This document shows, in pieces, positions 1-7,665 of a stretch of DNA of 17,685 nucleotides. The notes below the pieces were generated by a model. The model saw nothing but the letters and a program-made list of their open reading frames with translations, did no database searches and was not told the DNA's origin. The position numbers were made by a program, and so were the translations under genes. The stretch spans positions 1 to 17,685 of the forward strand of contig JAIRZX010000389.1 of assembly GCA_031267005.1 (NCBI GenBank). Direction: 5' to 3'. Source of the DNA: Deltaproteobacteria bacterium (GTDB lineage: Bacteria; Desulfobacterota; Desulfarculia; Adiutricales; Adiutricaceae). Numbering within the stretch: the first letter of the stretch is position 1; every line of letters begins with the position of its first letter.

Positions 1-506
1 GCTCATGCACTAGTGACAGGTGTTGCTGGCGGCTAAGACCTTCACCCCCCCCTATAGGGAAGTTGCCAGCACAACTCGACAGCTGTGGAGCCACCCCTGA
101 TTTTTTGCGGTGGCGTCATAGATGGGTTTTCGCAGTGGACTCAACTCCTTTGATCTTCAATCCCAACGGATAGCGGACGCGCCATCCAAAAAAAAATGCC
201 GCGCGGATTTGAGCGGGGAGCGAGGGCTCTGACTGCTCCAAAGGCGGCGCGGGCGCCCAAGGAATTGCCTGCCGTCCGTGAAGGGGCTTTGAAGCGGCCT
301 AGGGAAACCGCAGATGCCCGCAGCGGGCTTCGCGAAAGAGAAGCGGGAAACGCCCTGTCTTGCCGTTTCCGAACTTGGCGTTGCAATTCCGGAGCTGCGC
401 GGGGTATGATTTTCGTTCGCGGAACCGCCTCCGGGGCTATCCGCGCGGGGATTAAATGCGCAACGCCTCCGCTCCCCCCGTCCGGCCCCGGCTGAAGGAT
501 CACGAC
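1..506. other. Gene-poor left flank with a compositionally distinct first ~180 bp
   Basis: No gene is supported here. The first ~180 bases are less GC-rich than the rest and contain a 10-bp palindrome, CCCTATAGGG, inside a loose inverted pair (TGCTGGC at about 24-30, GCCAGCA at about 66-72). This could be the edge of a mobile element or a structured untranslated region that continues to the left, but I recognise no element end. Bases 180-506 are GC-rich with no family signature. The EIIC gene often found upstream of EIID is absent from this stretch. Confidence 0.4.
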
Positions 507-1298
507 ATGCAGGCGGAACGCCCCGCCCCCGCAAGAGCCCGCCGCGCCCTCCTCCTGGCCGCCGCGAGAAGCCTTTTCCTGGAGTCCTCCTGGAATCGGG
601 ACGGCCAGCAGAACCTCGGCCGGGCCTGGGTGGAGGAGCCCGCCTTGAGGGCGTTGAACGCCTCCGGCCCGCAGCCTCCGTCGAGGATGCTCGCTCCCTT
701 CAACACCAACCCCCTGGCCTGCGGGCTGGCCATAGGCGCCTCCCTTGCCCTGGGGAAGGAGGCGGCGGACGGACGCCCGAAAGGCCCCGAAGAGCGCGAG
801 GAGATAGTCGCCTCCCTGGCCTCCATGGGCGGCGCGGTGGGCGACCAGCTGTTCTGGAACACCTGGCTCCCGTTTTGCTCCCTGTGCGCCTTCCTCCTGG
901 TCTGGCGCACCGGCTCCTGGAAGGCCGCCTTCGCGCTTCCTGTCATGTTCACAGCCCTCGCGGCCCCGGCGAGGGTCCTTTCCTTCTTCCAGGGCTACCG
1001 CAGGGGCAAGGACGCCGCGGGCGACAAGGTCATGGCCGGGCTCCTTTCCTTCCGCAGGAGGCTCCACACCGCGAGCCTCTTTCTGGCCGGGGCCGCCACG
1101 GTCCTCGTCCTGGACGGGATCTCCGGGACCTGCGGGACCGCCGACCACAAAGTCTGGCTGTTCGCGGCGCTCTTCCTCGCGGTAGCCGCCGGGATCTCGG
1201 CCCTGGCAAAGGGCCGCCAGAAACTCAAGGGCCCGCTGTTCGTTCTGGAGCTCATCGTCCTCTACCTCTTTTTCGCCCTGGCGGGCTCCGCCCCGTAG
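507..1298 (+). CDS. PTS system mannose/fructose/sorbose family EIID component
   Basis: 263-residue membrane protein matching the EIID (ManZ-like) family, which with EIIC forms the sugar-translocating membrane part of mannose-type PTS permeases. Family signatures seen are the N-terminal RSLFLESSWN and QNLGRAW (residues 21-42), FNTNPLACGLAIGASLAL (65-82) and the conserved GGAVGDQLFWNTWLP (108-122). Hydrophobic segments follow at about 121-133, 141-158, 189-203, 216-234 and 244-260. I chose ATG 507 because GAAGGA lies 7 bases upstream; an in-frame ATG at 456 has no such site and adds a Pro/Arg-rich leader. The length is close to the usual ~260-285. EIIA, EIIB and EIIC are not in the window, and HPr/EI lie 1.26 kb downstream. 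The substrate cannot be inferred. Confidence 0.87.
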   Translation: MQAERPAPARARRALLLAAARSLFLESSWNRDGQQNLGRAWVEEPALRALNASGPQPPSRMLAPFNTNPLACGLAIGASLALGKEAADGRPKGPEEREEIVASLASMGGAVGDQLFWNTWLPFCSLCAFLLVWRTGSWKAAFALPVMFTALAAPARVLSFFQGYRRGKDAAGDKVMAGLLSFRRRLHTASLFLAGAATVLVLDGISGTCGTADHKVWLFAALFLAVAAGISALAKGRQKLKGPLFVLELIVLYLFFALAGSAP

Positions 1299-2558
1299 GC
1301 GACCTGGCCCTATGCGGCAAGCGGCTGGCTCAGAGCAGGGGGGGGCAAAGGAAACCGGGGAGGCAGGAGAACTCGGAGGGGGCCAGGGGAAACCGGGAGG
1401 GCAGTGGAACTCGGAGGGCTTGGGAGAGGGTCCTGGCAAAGAGGGAAAGAGGCTATTTCCAAGCCCTTTTCTCCGTTTGACGCCATTTTCGGACGCGTTT
1501 CAGGCTTAAGCGTCCTTTCGGCTGTTTCGGGCTTTTCCCCGCCATCCCGGACGGTTTTTCCTCTTCAAACTCCCTCCAGTGCCAGTTTCGGAGCGCCGGT
1601 CCGTACAGGCGGTCATTATCCCCCTCGCCTTTTCTCCTGTTTATCCGCATCTTAATAAGGAATTTGAACGCTTCGCCCCGCCCCCCCCCTCGCCCGGAGG
1701 GCCTTTACGCGGGCCGGCCAGACCCCCCGCCTCAGCGGATCCGGCCGTTTGCAATGTTTCCCGCCTTGTCCTGAAGCGCCGCCCGGCCTTTTTGACATTG
1801 CCGTCCCTTTTTGGTAACTTCAAATTATCACCCGCCGCGCATCCCTTTTGAAGGGCCGTCCGACGGGTCGGCGGGCCGGTTCCGGGCCCCGTCGGTAATA
1901 ACCCGCTTTACGGCTTACCCTGCGGGGCCGCCGCGCGGCGCCCCCGTCGGCGCCAAGCCCTGCGGAGGATATTGTTTCGCGGGCAAACGCTTGCGGCCAG
2001 CAAGCCCCTTCCTAATCAGGCGCCGGGGTACCGTAAGCTCCCTGCCCGGCAGCTCCGAAACGGCAGCGGCCCCACGGCCGGCCTTTCCCGACGGCCTTAC
2101 GGGCGGTCGCCCCTCCCCGCGCCCTCCCCTTCGCCCCGAGGCCCGGCCCTCCGGGCCCCTCCCGAAGCCCCAAATGGCCTAAGCCCGTCGCCAACCGCTT
2201 GGACGCCGCCCCATCCCAGACCTTTTCTTCGCGAAAACCGGGCCGTAAAATGGCCCCCCTTTCGACCGCCGGGCCGCTTGCCGTTGCCCAGGCGGCCGTT
2301 TCCCGCACGGGAGGGCTTTCCGGCCCTGACGGCCGCAAAGCCGCTCCTTCCAGCACGTTTTCCGCCTAGCGAAGGCCCAGAGGCCCCGCGTGGCCCCACA
2401 GAACCCAATGCCGCGCGGCGGAATGCCGCTGGCCGCCCGAAGCCGCAGGGCCCGGGCGCCCCGGCCAGGCAGGACCGCCCTGCCCCCGCGCTGCCGTCAG
2501 CCCTCAAACTGACACCAACCCGGACCAGCCGGCACATCCCGGCTGCAGCGGAGGGCTT
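1299..2558. other. Gene-poor gap between EIID and HPr
   Basis: About 1.26 kb of very GC-rich sequence in which all frames look like composition artefacts (Pro/Arg/Gly-rich, no family motifs). It includes G-rich stretches near 1330-1440, a C-run near 1680 and a possible promoter at 1792-1820. In related deltaproteobacterial PTS clusters EIID, HPr and EI are usually close together, so this spacer may be an insertion or a decayed gene. I cannot recognise what it was. Confidence 0.5.
1792..1820 (+). promoter_or_regulatory. Possible sigma-70 promoter upstream of HPr-EI
   Basis: A perfect -35 box TTGACA (1792-1797) is followed after 17 bases by TAACTT (1815-1820), a poor -10 match. The local sequence is less GC-rich than its surroundings. 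It lies about 740 bases before the HPr start, so any link to the HPr-EI pair is tentative. Confidence 0.25.
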
Positions 2559-3254
2559 ATGCCATCTGCGGACAGGGGCGGCGCCGCCAGAGAGCGCAGG
2601 CCCCCTTTGAACGAGGGGCCTTTCCGCCGCCCGGGCCAAGGGCCGGAGGGGCCCGGCGACCCGGACGGGGACTCAGCCTCGGACGGCCGCCCCACAGCCG
2701 AGTCGCCCGGCCCCCCGAACGCGGGCGCCAGGGAAATCGCGTTTGCGGCTGAACGCGATTCCTTCTCCGAGGCGGACCGCGCGTTCGGCGGTGCCTCCGC
2801 CGTCCGCGGGCGGGCGGACGGCCTCGGCGCGGCCGACTGCCCCGGAAACGGCTCCGCGGCTCACTCTTCCGGCGGGAACGGCTCCGCGGCTCACTCTTCC
2901 GGCGGGAACGGATCTGCGGCTCACTCTTCCGGCGGGAACGGATCCGGAGCGCACGGTTCCGGCGGGAACGGCGTAGCCAACCCCTTCATGAAGGACCACT
3001 CGCTTATCCGGAACCGCCTGGGGCTCCACTCCAGGGCGGCCGCCAGGCTCTCCCAGGCCCTGGAGCCCTTCGACTGCGAGATATACATCGAGAAGGGCGA
3101 GCTCCGGGCCGACGCGAAGAACATCCTGGATCTCATAAGCCTCTGCTGCCCCTCCAACACCCGGGTCACCCTGCTCGCCAGGGGCCCCGAGGCGAGGCCG
3201 GCCATCGACGCCGCGAAAGAGATGATCTCCAACCGCTTCGGCGAGGACGAGTGA
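2559..3254 (+). CDS. ptsH: Phosphocarrier protein HPr with long N-terminal extension
   Basis: The last 88 residues (from ATG 2988) are a complete HPr domain, which carries phosphate from Enzyme I to EIIA proteins. The active-site motif is GLHSRAA, with phospho-His at domain residue 14. The usual regulatory Ser46 position is Asn (KNILDL), so control by HPr kinase at this site is not expected. In the same frame, 143 further codons run back to ATG 2559, which has GGAGGG four bases upstream; ATG 2988 has no clear ribosome site. The extension is Gly/Ser/Ala-rich and ends in four 30-bp tandem units coding GNGSAAHSSG-like decapeptides, whose early differences are synonymous. This favours a translated 231-residue protein. 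Standalone HPr from 2988 (88 residues, the usual size) remains possible. The Enzyme I gene follows after 4 bases. Confidence 0.8.
   Translation: MPSADRGGAARERRPPLNEGPFRRPGQGPEGPGDPDGDSASDGRPTAESPGPPNAGAREIAFAAERDSFSEADRAFGGASAVRGRADGLGAADCPGNGSAAHSSGGNGSAAHSSGGNGSAAHSSGGNGSGAHGSGGNGVANPFMKDHSLIRNRLGLHSRAAARLSQALEPFDCEIYIEKGELRADAKNILDLISLCCPSNTRVTLLARGPEARPAIDAAKEMISNRFGEDE
2844..2972 (+). repeat. Four 30-bp tandem repeats in the HPr N-terminal linker
   Basis: Units at 2844-2873, 2874-2903, 2904-2933 and 2934-2963, followed by a 9-base partial unit. Each codes a decapeptide of the form GNGSAAHSSG in the HPr frame. Units 1-3 differ only at synonymous sites (GGA/GGG, GGC/GGA, TCC/TCT); unit 4 is divergent (GNGSGAHGSG). 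The 30-bp period keeps the reading frame, as expected for a flexible translated linker. Confidence 0.9.
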
Positions 3255-3258
3255 CCCC

Positions 3259-5043
3259 GTGATCCTGCCCCCGCCTTTCGTGCCTCCGGAGACGGTCTTC
3301 CGGGGCATAGGCGTAGGCTCGGCCGTGGTCGTGGGGGAGGCCTACGTCCCCGAGGTCCTCAAGGCCGAGCGGAGGGTCATCCCGAACCAGCGCGCGGCCG
3401 AGGCCGAGGCGCAGAGGTTCATGGACGCCAAGGCGCGGCTGGAGGCGGACTTCAGGACCGCCCGGGACGGCCTGCCCCCCGGCGTCGACCCCATGGACAG
3501 GGAGATCTTCGACGTCTACCTGCTGATCCTCCAGCAGCCGGGGCTTCTGAAAAACATCCTGGATCTTATCCTGGACGGCAGGCTGAACGCCGAGGCTGCG
3601 GCGGCGGACGCCTTCGACCACTACAGGGCGTACGCGAACGCCCGCCTGGACCCAGACGCGGCTTACGTCAAGGACCGCGCGGACGACGTGGACGAGATCC
3701 TGGACGCGCTCATCGCGTCCCTCTCGGGCCGGGAACGCTTCCCCAAGGCGGGCTTGCCCGCCCGCACCGTGGTGGTGGCCCGCAACCTCACCCCGGCGGA
3801 ACTCGCGGCCCTCTCGCGGCAGAAGCTTGCCGCGATAGTGACCGAGAACGGGAGCCCCACATCCCACACGGCCCTCCTGGCCCAGGCCTTGGAAATCCCC
3901 GCGGTGATGGGGGTTGCCGGGATAGTTTCCTGCGCCTACTCGGGTTCGAAGATCGTGGTGGACGCCGCCGAGGGGCACGTGATCCTCGCCCCCGACAGGG
4001 ACGCGGTGGGCTTCTACGAGACCCGCTCCGCTTCCCTGGCGTCCCACCAGCGGGAAATCGTCCGGATGGCGCATATCCCCGCCCTCACCCTGGACGGGGC
4101 GGCTGTGGAGGTCTGCGGGAACCTCCAGCTGGTGGACGAGATTCCCGCCATAATGAGCTACGGCGGGGACGGGGTGGGGCTCTACCGCACCGAGATGGCG
4201 TACCTGTCGCGCAGGACACTCCCGGCCGAGGAAGACCTTTTCGGAAGCTACCGGCGGGTGGCGGAGGCGGCCGCCCCCAGGCCGGTCACCATCCGCACCC
4301 TGGACCTCGGCGCCGACAAGATACCGAAATCCCTGGAGGGCGCGTTCTCCTCCGAGAACCAGGCGCTGGGCCTTAGGGCCATCAGGTTCTGCCTGAAGTA
4401 CCCGGACGTCTTCCGGGTGCAGCTGAGGGCCATACTGCGCGCGTCGGTGTTCGGGAACCTGCGCATCATGATCCCCATGGTCTCCACCGTCGAGGAGATA
4501 GATTCCGCGAGGAGGATGCTGGAGGAGGTCGAGGCCGAGCTCCGGGCCGAAGGCCGCGAGGTCGCCCGCGGCATCCCAGTGGGGGTGATGGTGGAGGTGC
4601 CCGCCGCGGTCTTCCTGGCCTCGGAGCTGGCGGGCCGTTGCGACTTCTTCTCCATAGGCACTAACGATCTGATCCAGTACAGCATAGCCCTTGACCGGAC
4701 CAACCCCGAGGTGGCCGACCTCTACCAGCCGCTCCATCCGGCCATCCTCCGGATGGTCAAGGCCGTCCTCGACGTCGGCAGGAAAACCGGCATCCCGGTC
4801 TCGGTGTGCGGCGGCATGGCCGCCGATCCGGTGTCGTCGGCGCTCCTGGTGGGGATGGGGGCCCGCATGCTCTCCATGCCGTACTTCGACATCCCCCGGA
4901 TCAAGCGCCTCATCAGGATGTCCTTTTTAGACGATCTGAAGAAGCTCGCCGCCGAGGCGCTCGTCGCGTCCTCAAGCTCCGAGGCCGAACGCCTGGTAAG
5001 ATCCTGGCTCATAAGGAAGCACCCGGAGCTTGTCGCCGCCTGA
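3259..5043 (+). CDS. ptsI: Phosphoenolpyruvate-protein phosphotransferase (PTS Enzyme I)
   Basis: 594 residues, near the family norm of ~570-590. It transfers phosphate from phosphoenolpyruvate to HPr in the cytoplasm, the first PTS step. An N-terminal GIGVGSAVV strand and HPr-binding helices are followed by the swivelling His domain, with SPTSHTALLAQALEIPAVMG placing the phosphorylated His at residue 203. The C-terminal PEP-binding barrel shows GVGLYRTEM, RTLDLGADK, ENQALGLRAIRF, MIPMVSTVEE, the FFSIGTNDLIQY motif and the catalytic Cys517 in VCGGMA (usually CGEMA). The GTG start at 3259 is chosen from the distance to GIGV and a GAGGA site 11 bases upstream. It lies 4 bases after the HPr stop, so the two are almost certainly co-transcribed. 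Confidence 0.96.
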   Translation: MILPPPFVPPETVFRGIGVGSAVVVGEAYVPEVLKAERRVIPNQRAAEAEAQRFMDAKARLEADFRTARDGLPPGVDPMDREIFDVYLLILQQPGLLKNILDLILDGRLNAEAAAADAFDHYRAYANARLDPDAAYVKDRADDVDEILDALIASLSGRERFPKAGLPARTVVVARNLTPAELAALSRQKLAAIVTENGSPTSHTALLAQALEIPAVMGVAGIVSCAYSGSKIVVDAAEGHVILAPDRDAVGFYETRSASLASHQREIVRMAHIPALTLDGAAVEVCGNLQLVDEIPAIMSYGGDGVGLYRTEMAYLSRRTLPAEEDLFGSYRRVAEAAAPRPVTIRTLDLGADKIPKSLEGAFSSENQALGLRAIRFCLKYPDVFRVQLRAILRASVFGNLRIMIPMVSTVEEIDSARRMLEEVEAELRAEGREVARGIPVGVMVEVPAAVFLASELAGRCDFFSIGTNDLIQYSIALDRTNPEVADLYQPLHPAILRMVKAVLDVGRKTGIPVSVCGGMAADPVSSALLVGMGARMLSMPYFDIPRIKRLIRMSFLDDLKKLAAEALVASSSSEAERLVRSWLIRKHPELVAA

Positions 5044-5044
5044 C

Positions 5045-5070
5045 GCCCGCCAGCGGCGGGCAGCGGGCTT
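5045..5070 (+). terminator. Weak possible terminator after Enzyme I
   Basis: A perfect 7-bp stem (GCCCGCC at 5045-5051, GGCGGGC at 5055-5061, loop AGC) starts just after the Enzyme I stop. A short TTTT lies several bases downstream rather than directly after the stem, so termination efficiency is doubtful. Confidence 0.35.
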
Positions 5071-5488
5071 TTGCTCCGCCTCGGCCCCCCCCCGGAACAC
5101 AAGGCAAGGCCGCTGGTGCGCGGGAAAGGCCGACGAGGCGGGCGGCGGCCGTGAAAACACTAGGGCCTGCCGCCGAACTCCATCCCTCCGCGTACTCCGT
5201 AAAGGCGTAACGGCACCGTCCCAGTGCCGGAACAGCCGACGACTCCCTCGCGGCTCATGCTGTCGCGTCGAACCGTCAAGCCGGACAATCTCCGGAAAAA
5301 AATAACCGCTATCGGAAACCGCACTGGTTTCGCCCTTCCGTAACAGGCAGGACCCCGTGCCGCCCATTCCTCGCCAGAAAACAGGGTTGACGCAAGCAAC
5401 ATCCCCGCGCCCCATAAAACCGAGCGCCGCGACGCTGCGGGAACTTGCAAAAAAATCCTCGCTGCGCGCGGACGGCGACAGGGCGGCT

Positions 5489-5552
5489 CGGCTTGACCTG
5501 CCAACAATCCCGAGGCGGAGCGGCTTGACCTGCCAACAATCCCGAGGCGGAG
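5489..5552. repeat. Perfect 32-bp tandem duplication
   Basis: Two identical adjacent 32-base units (5489-5520 and 5521-5552) begin CGGCTTGACC and end CGAGGCGGAG. A degraded third copy seems to begin at 5553 (CGGATGCAATACCGAGG). The period is not a multiple of three and no gene is seen here, so replication slippage in non-coding DNA is the simplest reading. Confidence 0.9.
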
Positions 5553-6086
5553 CGGATGCAATACCGAGGAGGAAAGGCTTGGCCAGCTAAGGATCCACAA
5601 CTGCTTGTTAGACAGGAAAAGCGTAAAACCTTCTTTTCCGAAAATACCGACAAAACAGTCGGAAACTGTCAGCCGTATCATTATGCCGCGATAATCGATA
5701 GCCCCCGCGCGAGCGGATCGCGCACGGGAAGGCCGGACGGGGTTTAACAATGCGCCGATTCTAACTCCGTAGGGGGCGCCGCAGGAATCCTTCAAAAACG
5801 TTGAAAGCCCCTGACAGGCCAAGTTAATGTCATAAATTACGTCATTCCAGCCAATACCGCTCCCCTGGCTCTGCCGCGACGGGATTTCGTCCTGACGGCC
5901 ATTAAAGATTGCCCGCCGGGGCATCTCGTTTCCCGCTGCTCCCAGGACAAAGCGGCGTCCCCCCGCGCCCGCGTCGAAATAGGCGCCGTCCGCGTCATTT
6001 TTAGACCGGCGGTTTCCGTGATCTCTCGGAATCTAGGCTCCACCCGCATCTCGGACGCGTAGCGTTGCAACCGCGGGCGATAGCGC

Positions 6087-6248
6087 ATGAAATGCTCCGC
6101 AACACCGGACGAGTTCGAAATCACCTCGGAAAAGATCAATCGGAAATGGAAGATCAAATCTATCGGAAATGGAAGATCAAATATATCGGAAATCGAAGAT
6201 CAAATCTATTCGGAAATAGAAGATCAATCGGAAATGGAAGAAGAGTAA
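6087..6248 (+). other. Small 53-codon open frame over the 23-bp repeats (doubtful)
   Basis: An ATG at 6087 opens a 53-codon frame ending in an acidic tail (SEIEDQSEMEEE) at TAA 6248. It spans the tandem array, so its middle is simply the array read in shifting frames. There is no convincing ribosome-binding site and no recognisable domain. It is listed for completeness; I think it is more likely non-coding. Confidence 0.12.
6141..6245. repeat. Degenerate ~23-bp tandem array (CGGAAATGGAAGATCAAAT type)
   Basis: Five consecutive units start with CGGAAAT: 6141-6163, 6164-6186, 6187-6210, 6211-6228 and 6229-6245. Their lengths are 23, 23, 24, 18 and 17 bases, and most contain GAAGATCAA. Another related motif (CGGAAAAGATCAAT) lies just before the first. 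The array is AT-rich compared with its surroundings. There are no unique spacers, so it is not a CRISPR array. Confidence 0.9.
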
Positions 6249-6350
6249 GGAAAATACTGAAATCTAACATACAGGGCGAGGTTTTCCTCGATACGCTCGA
6301 TAAAACTCCCGAAACGCAGCATAACGGGATCATGCGTCGCGCTCCAAATC

Positions 6351-6417
6351 GCAAGGCGCTGAGACGCCTTGCCCCGCATGGGTTTCAGTTACCGCCGCGT
6401 TCCTTTCGCTCGCGGCG
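6351..6417. other. Two adjacent perfect hairpins, possible structured RNA or element end
   Basis: The first hairpin is GCAAGGCG (6351-6358) with CGCCTTGC (6365-6372) and a 6-base loop. The second is CGCCGCG (6393-6399) with CGCGGCG (6411-6417) and an 11-base loop. Neither is followed by a T-run, so they are not ordinary intrinsic terminators. They sit just before an AT-rich island. No known RNA family is recognised. Confidence 0.4.
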
Positions 6418-6493
6418 TCACCTGCATAAACATGTAATCGAAACCTGTTGAAATTTAAAATCGTAATATTTTTAAACTAATAACCTTAATTTG

Positions 6494-6521
6494 TTATAAC
6501 TTGGCATAACAGAGTTATAAT
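6494..6521. promoter_or_regulatory. Inverted repeat overlapping a TATAAT box
   Basis: TTATAACT (6494-6501) and AGTTATAA (6513-6520) form a perfect 8-bp inverted repeat with an 11-base centre. The right arm overlaps TATAAT (6516-6521), a consensus -10 box. The -35 candidates are poorly spaced: TTGTTA at 19 bases and TTGGCA at 9. This could be an operator at a promoter, but no supported gene follows within 1 kb. Confidence 0.3.
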
Positions 6522-7025
6522 ACAGGAACGCGCCCTTTGACGACGCCAAAACTTCGCAACGACGCCGCTGGATCGTAGCGGGATAACGCCGCAACGACGC
6601 GGCCGGAACGGCGCCGTAACTGCGTAATACCGAAGCCGCGCGCCTGTGCGGCGGCTGAGCCAACTTGCGGATCAGCCAGGCGCCGGCGTCAAGGTGGCGC
6701 CCGCCCCTTAAGTGGGTTATACTCTGCGGAAGCCGTATGAACATACGACCTCCGTACCTCTAAACTCCTGCAAAGCCTTGCGCCGCGCGGGCGGGGGCAC
6801 GCGGTCGGCGACGGCGGGTGGGTTGCTGAAGGGACGGGAAACTGCGCCCGACCGGCAGGCCGGTTGCCGGAAGGCCTACGCCGAAAACCCCGAAAATGAT
6901 CCTGGCGAGGGAGAAAGAACAGGCGAAACAGACGCCGCGCACCGGGGTGGAACTGCTTGAGCGGGCGCTTCAGCGCCACGAAAACCCGCTACGGTTGTGG
7001 ATTTCTTAATTATCTTCAATTCGTC

Positions 7026-7053
7026 TTGACATCCCGGAAAAGGGCTGTAAAAT
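7026..7053 (+). promoter_or_regulatory. Sigma-70 promoter candidate for the NlpC/P60 gene
   Basis: TTGACA (7026-7031) and TAAAAT (7048-7053) are separated by 16 bases, a near-consensus promoter in a locally AT-rich stretch. It points toward the lipoprotein gene at 7666, which would have a leader of about 600 bases. Confidence 0.45.
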
Positions 7054-7665
7054 ATCCCCCGGTGGAAAACGCACCTTCATATTGACGCTCTTCAGCCTTG
7101 GAGAGAGCACCGCCTGCGGCAACGCTCGGGCCTTCAATCCCAGCGTTACCGTCTGACGGCTGTGTTTTTTCGGCCCGCCCCTTTCGCGGCGGTCTACATC
7201 AAGGCATCCCCCGCAGCGGCCCGCAATGCCGCGCGGGACAGGGCGCGGGCCCGGATCCACGGCTCAAAAGGGGATCCCGGACGCGTCATTGGCAGTTTTT
7301 TTTCCGTTTTCCGGCTTTTCCGCCTCCTTTATTCGCGACGCCCGGCCTGTCCGGGGCGGCCAGCCCGCCCCCGGGCCGCATCGAGTTCCTTATTCCAGAT
7401 CGAACCGCCGCCTCCGGCCGCGCTGGCCAGCCACGCCGCCAGAGGCTACAAGCCCCCCCCGACGCCGGGGGGCCAGTTGCCGGCTTTTGGGCACTTTAAT
7501 CACGTCGATATCGGCACCAGTTGCACGAGACGCCCATCAGTTGATCCAAAAATAACGCCCCCAGGGCCGCCCCCCCGCCGCGCGGGTAACCCAGCGGCGG
7601 GGCCTTCAGGGACCGGACAGGAACCGGGACCGGGAGGGGCCGGGGGGACTAAATCAGGAGAAACG

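Larger units (their letters stand above)
5044..7665. other. 2.6-kb gene-poor region with repeats, hairpins and an AT-rich island
   Basis: No protein family is recognisable in any frame. The stretch holds a 32-bp tandem duplication (5489-5552), a ~23-bp tandem array (6141-6245), two hairpins (6351-6372 and 6393-6417), an AT-rich island with an inverted repeat (about 6450-6525) and a good sigma-70 promoter candidate (7026-7053). GC content falls noticeably between about 6100 and 6530. The remainder looks like decayed or non-coding DNA. The frame leading into the lipoprotein gene (from 7162) is open but is rejected as coding. Confidence 0.5.

Noticed and set aside
376..395. Sigma-54 promoter (TTGGCGTTGCA) before EIID
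   Set aside because: GG and GC are only four bases apart, whereas sigma-54 promoters need about ten.
141..1439. 432-codon minus-strand open frame over the EIID gene
   Set aside because: Pro/Gly/Arg-rich without motifs, and opposite a gene with clear EIID signatures.
3166..4737. 523-codon minus-strand open frame opposite Enzyme I
   Set aside because: It is the shadow of the ptsI gene in GC-rich DNA; the plus strand has all Enzyme I motifs.
6141..6245. CRISPR array
   Set aside because: Units are directly adjacent, with no unique spacers, and vary in length; no cas genes are present.
7162..7665. Upstream extension of the NlpC/P60 frame
   Set aside because: The lipoprotein signal peptide begins at ATG 7666 with AGGAG upstream; the extension would bury it internally.
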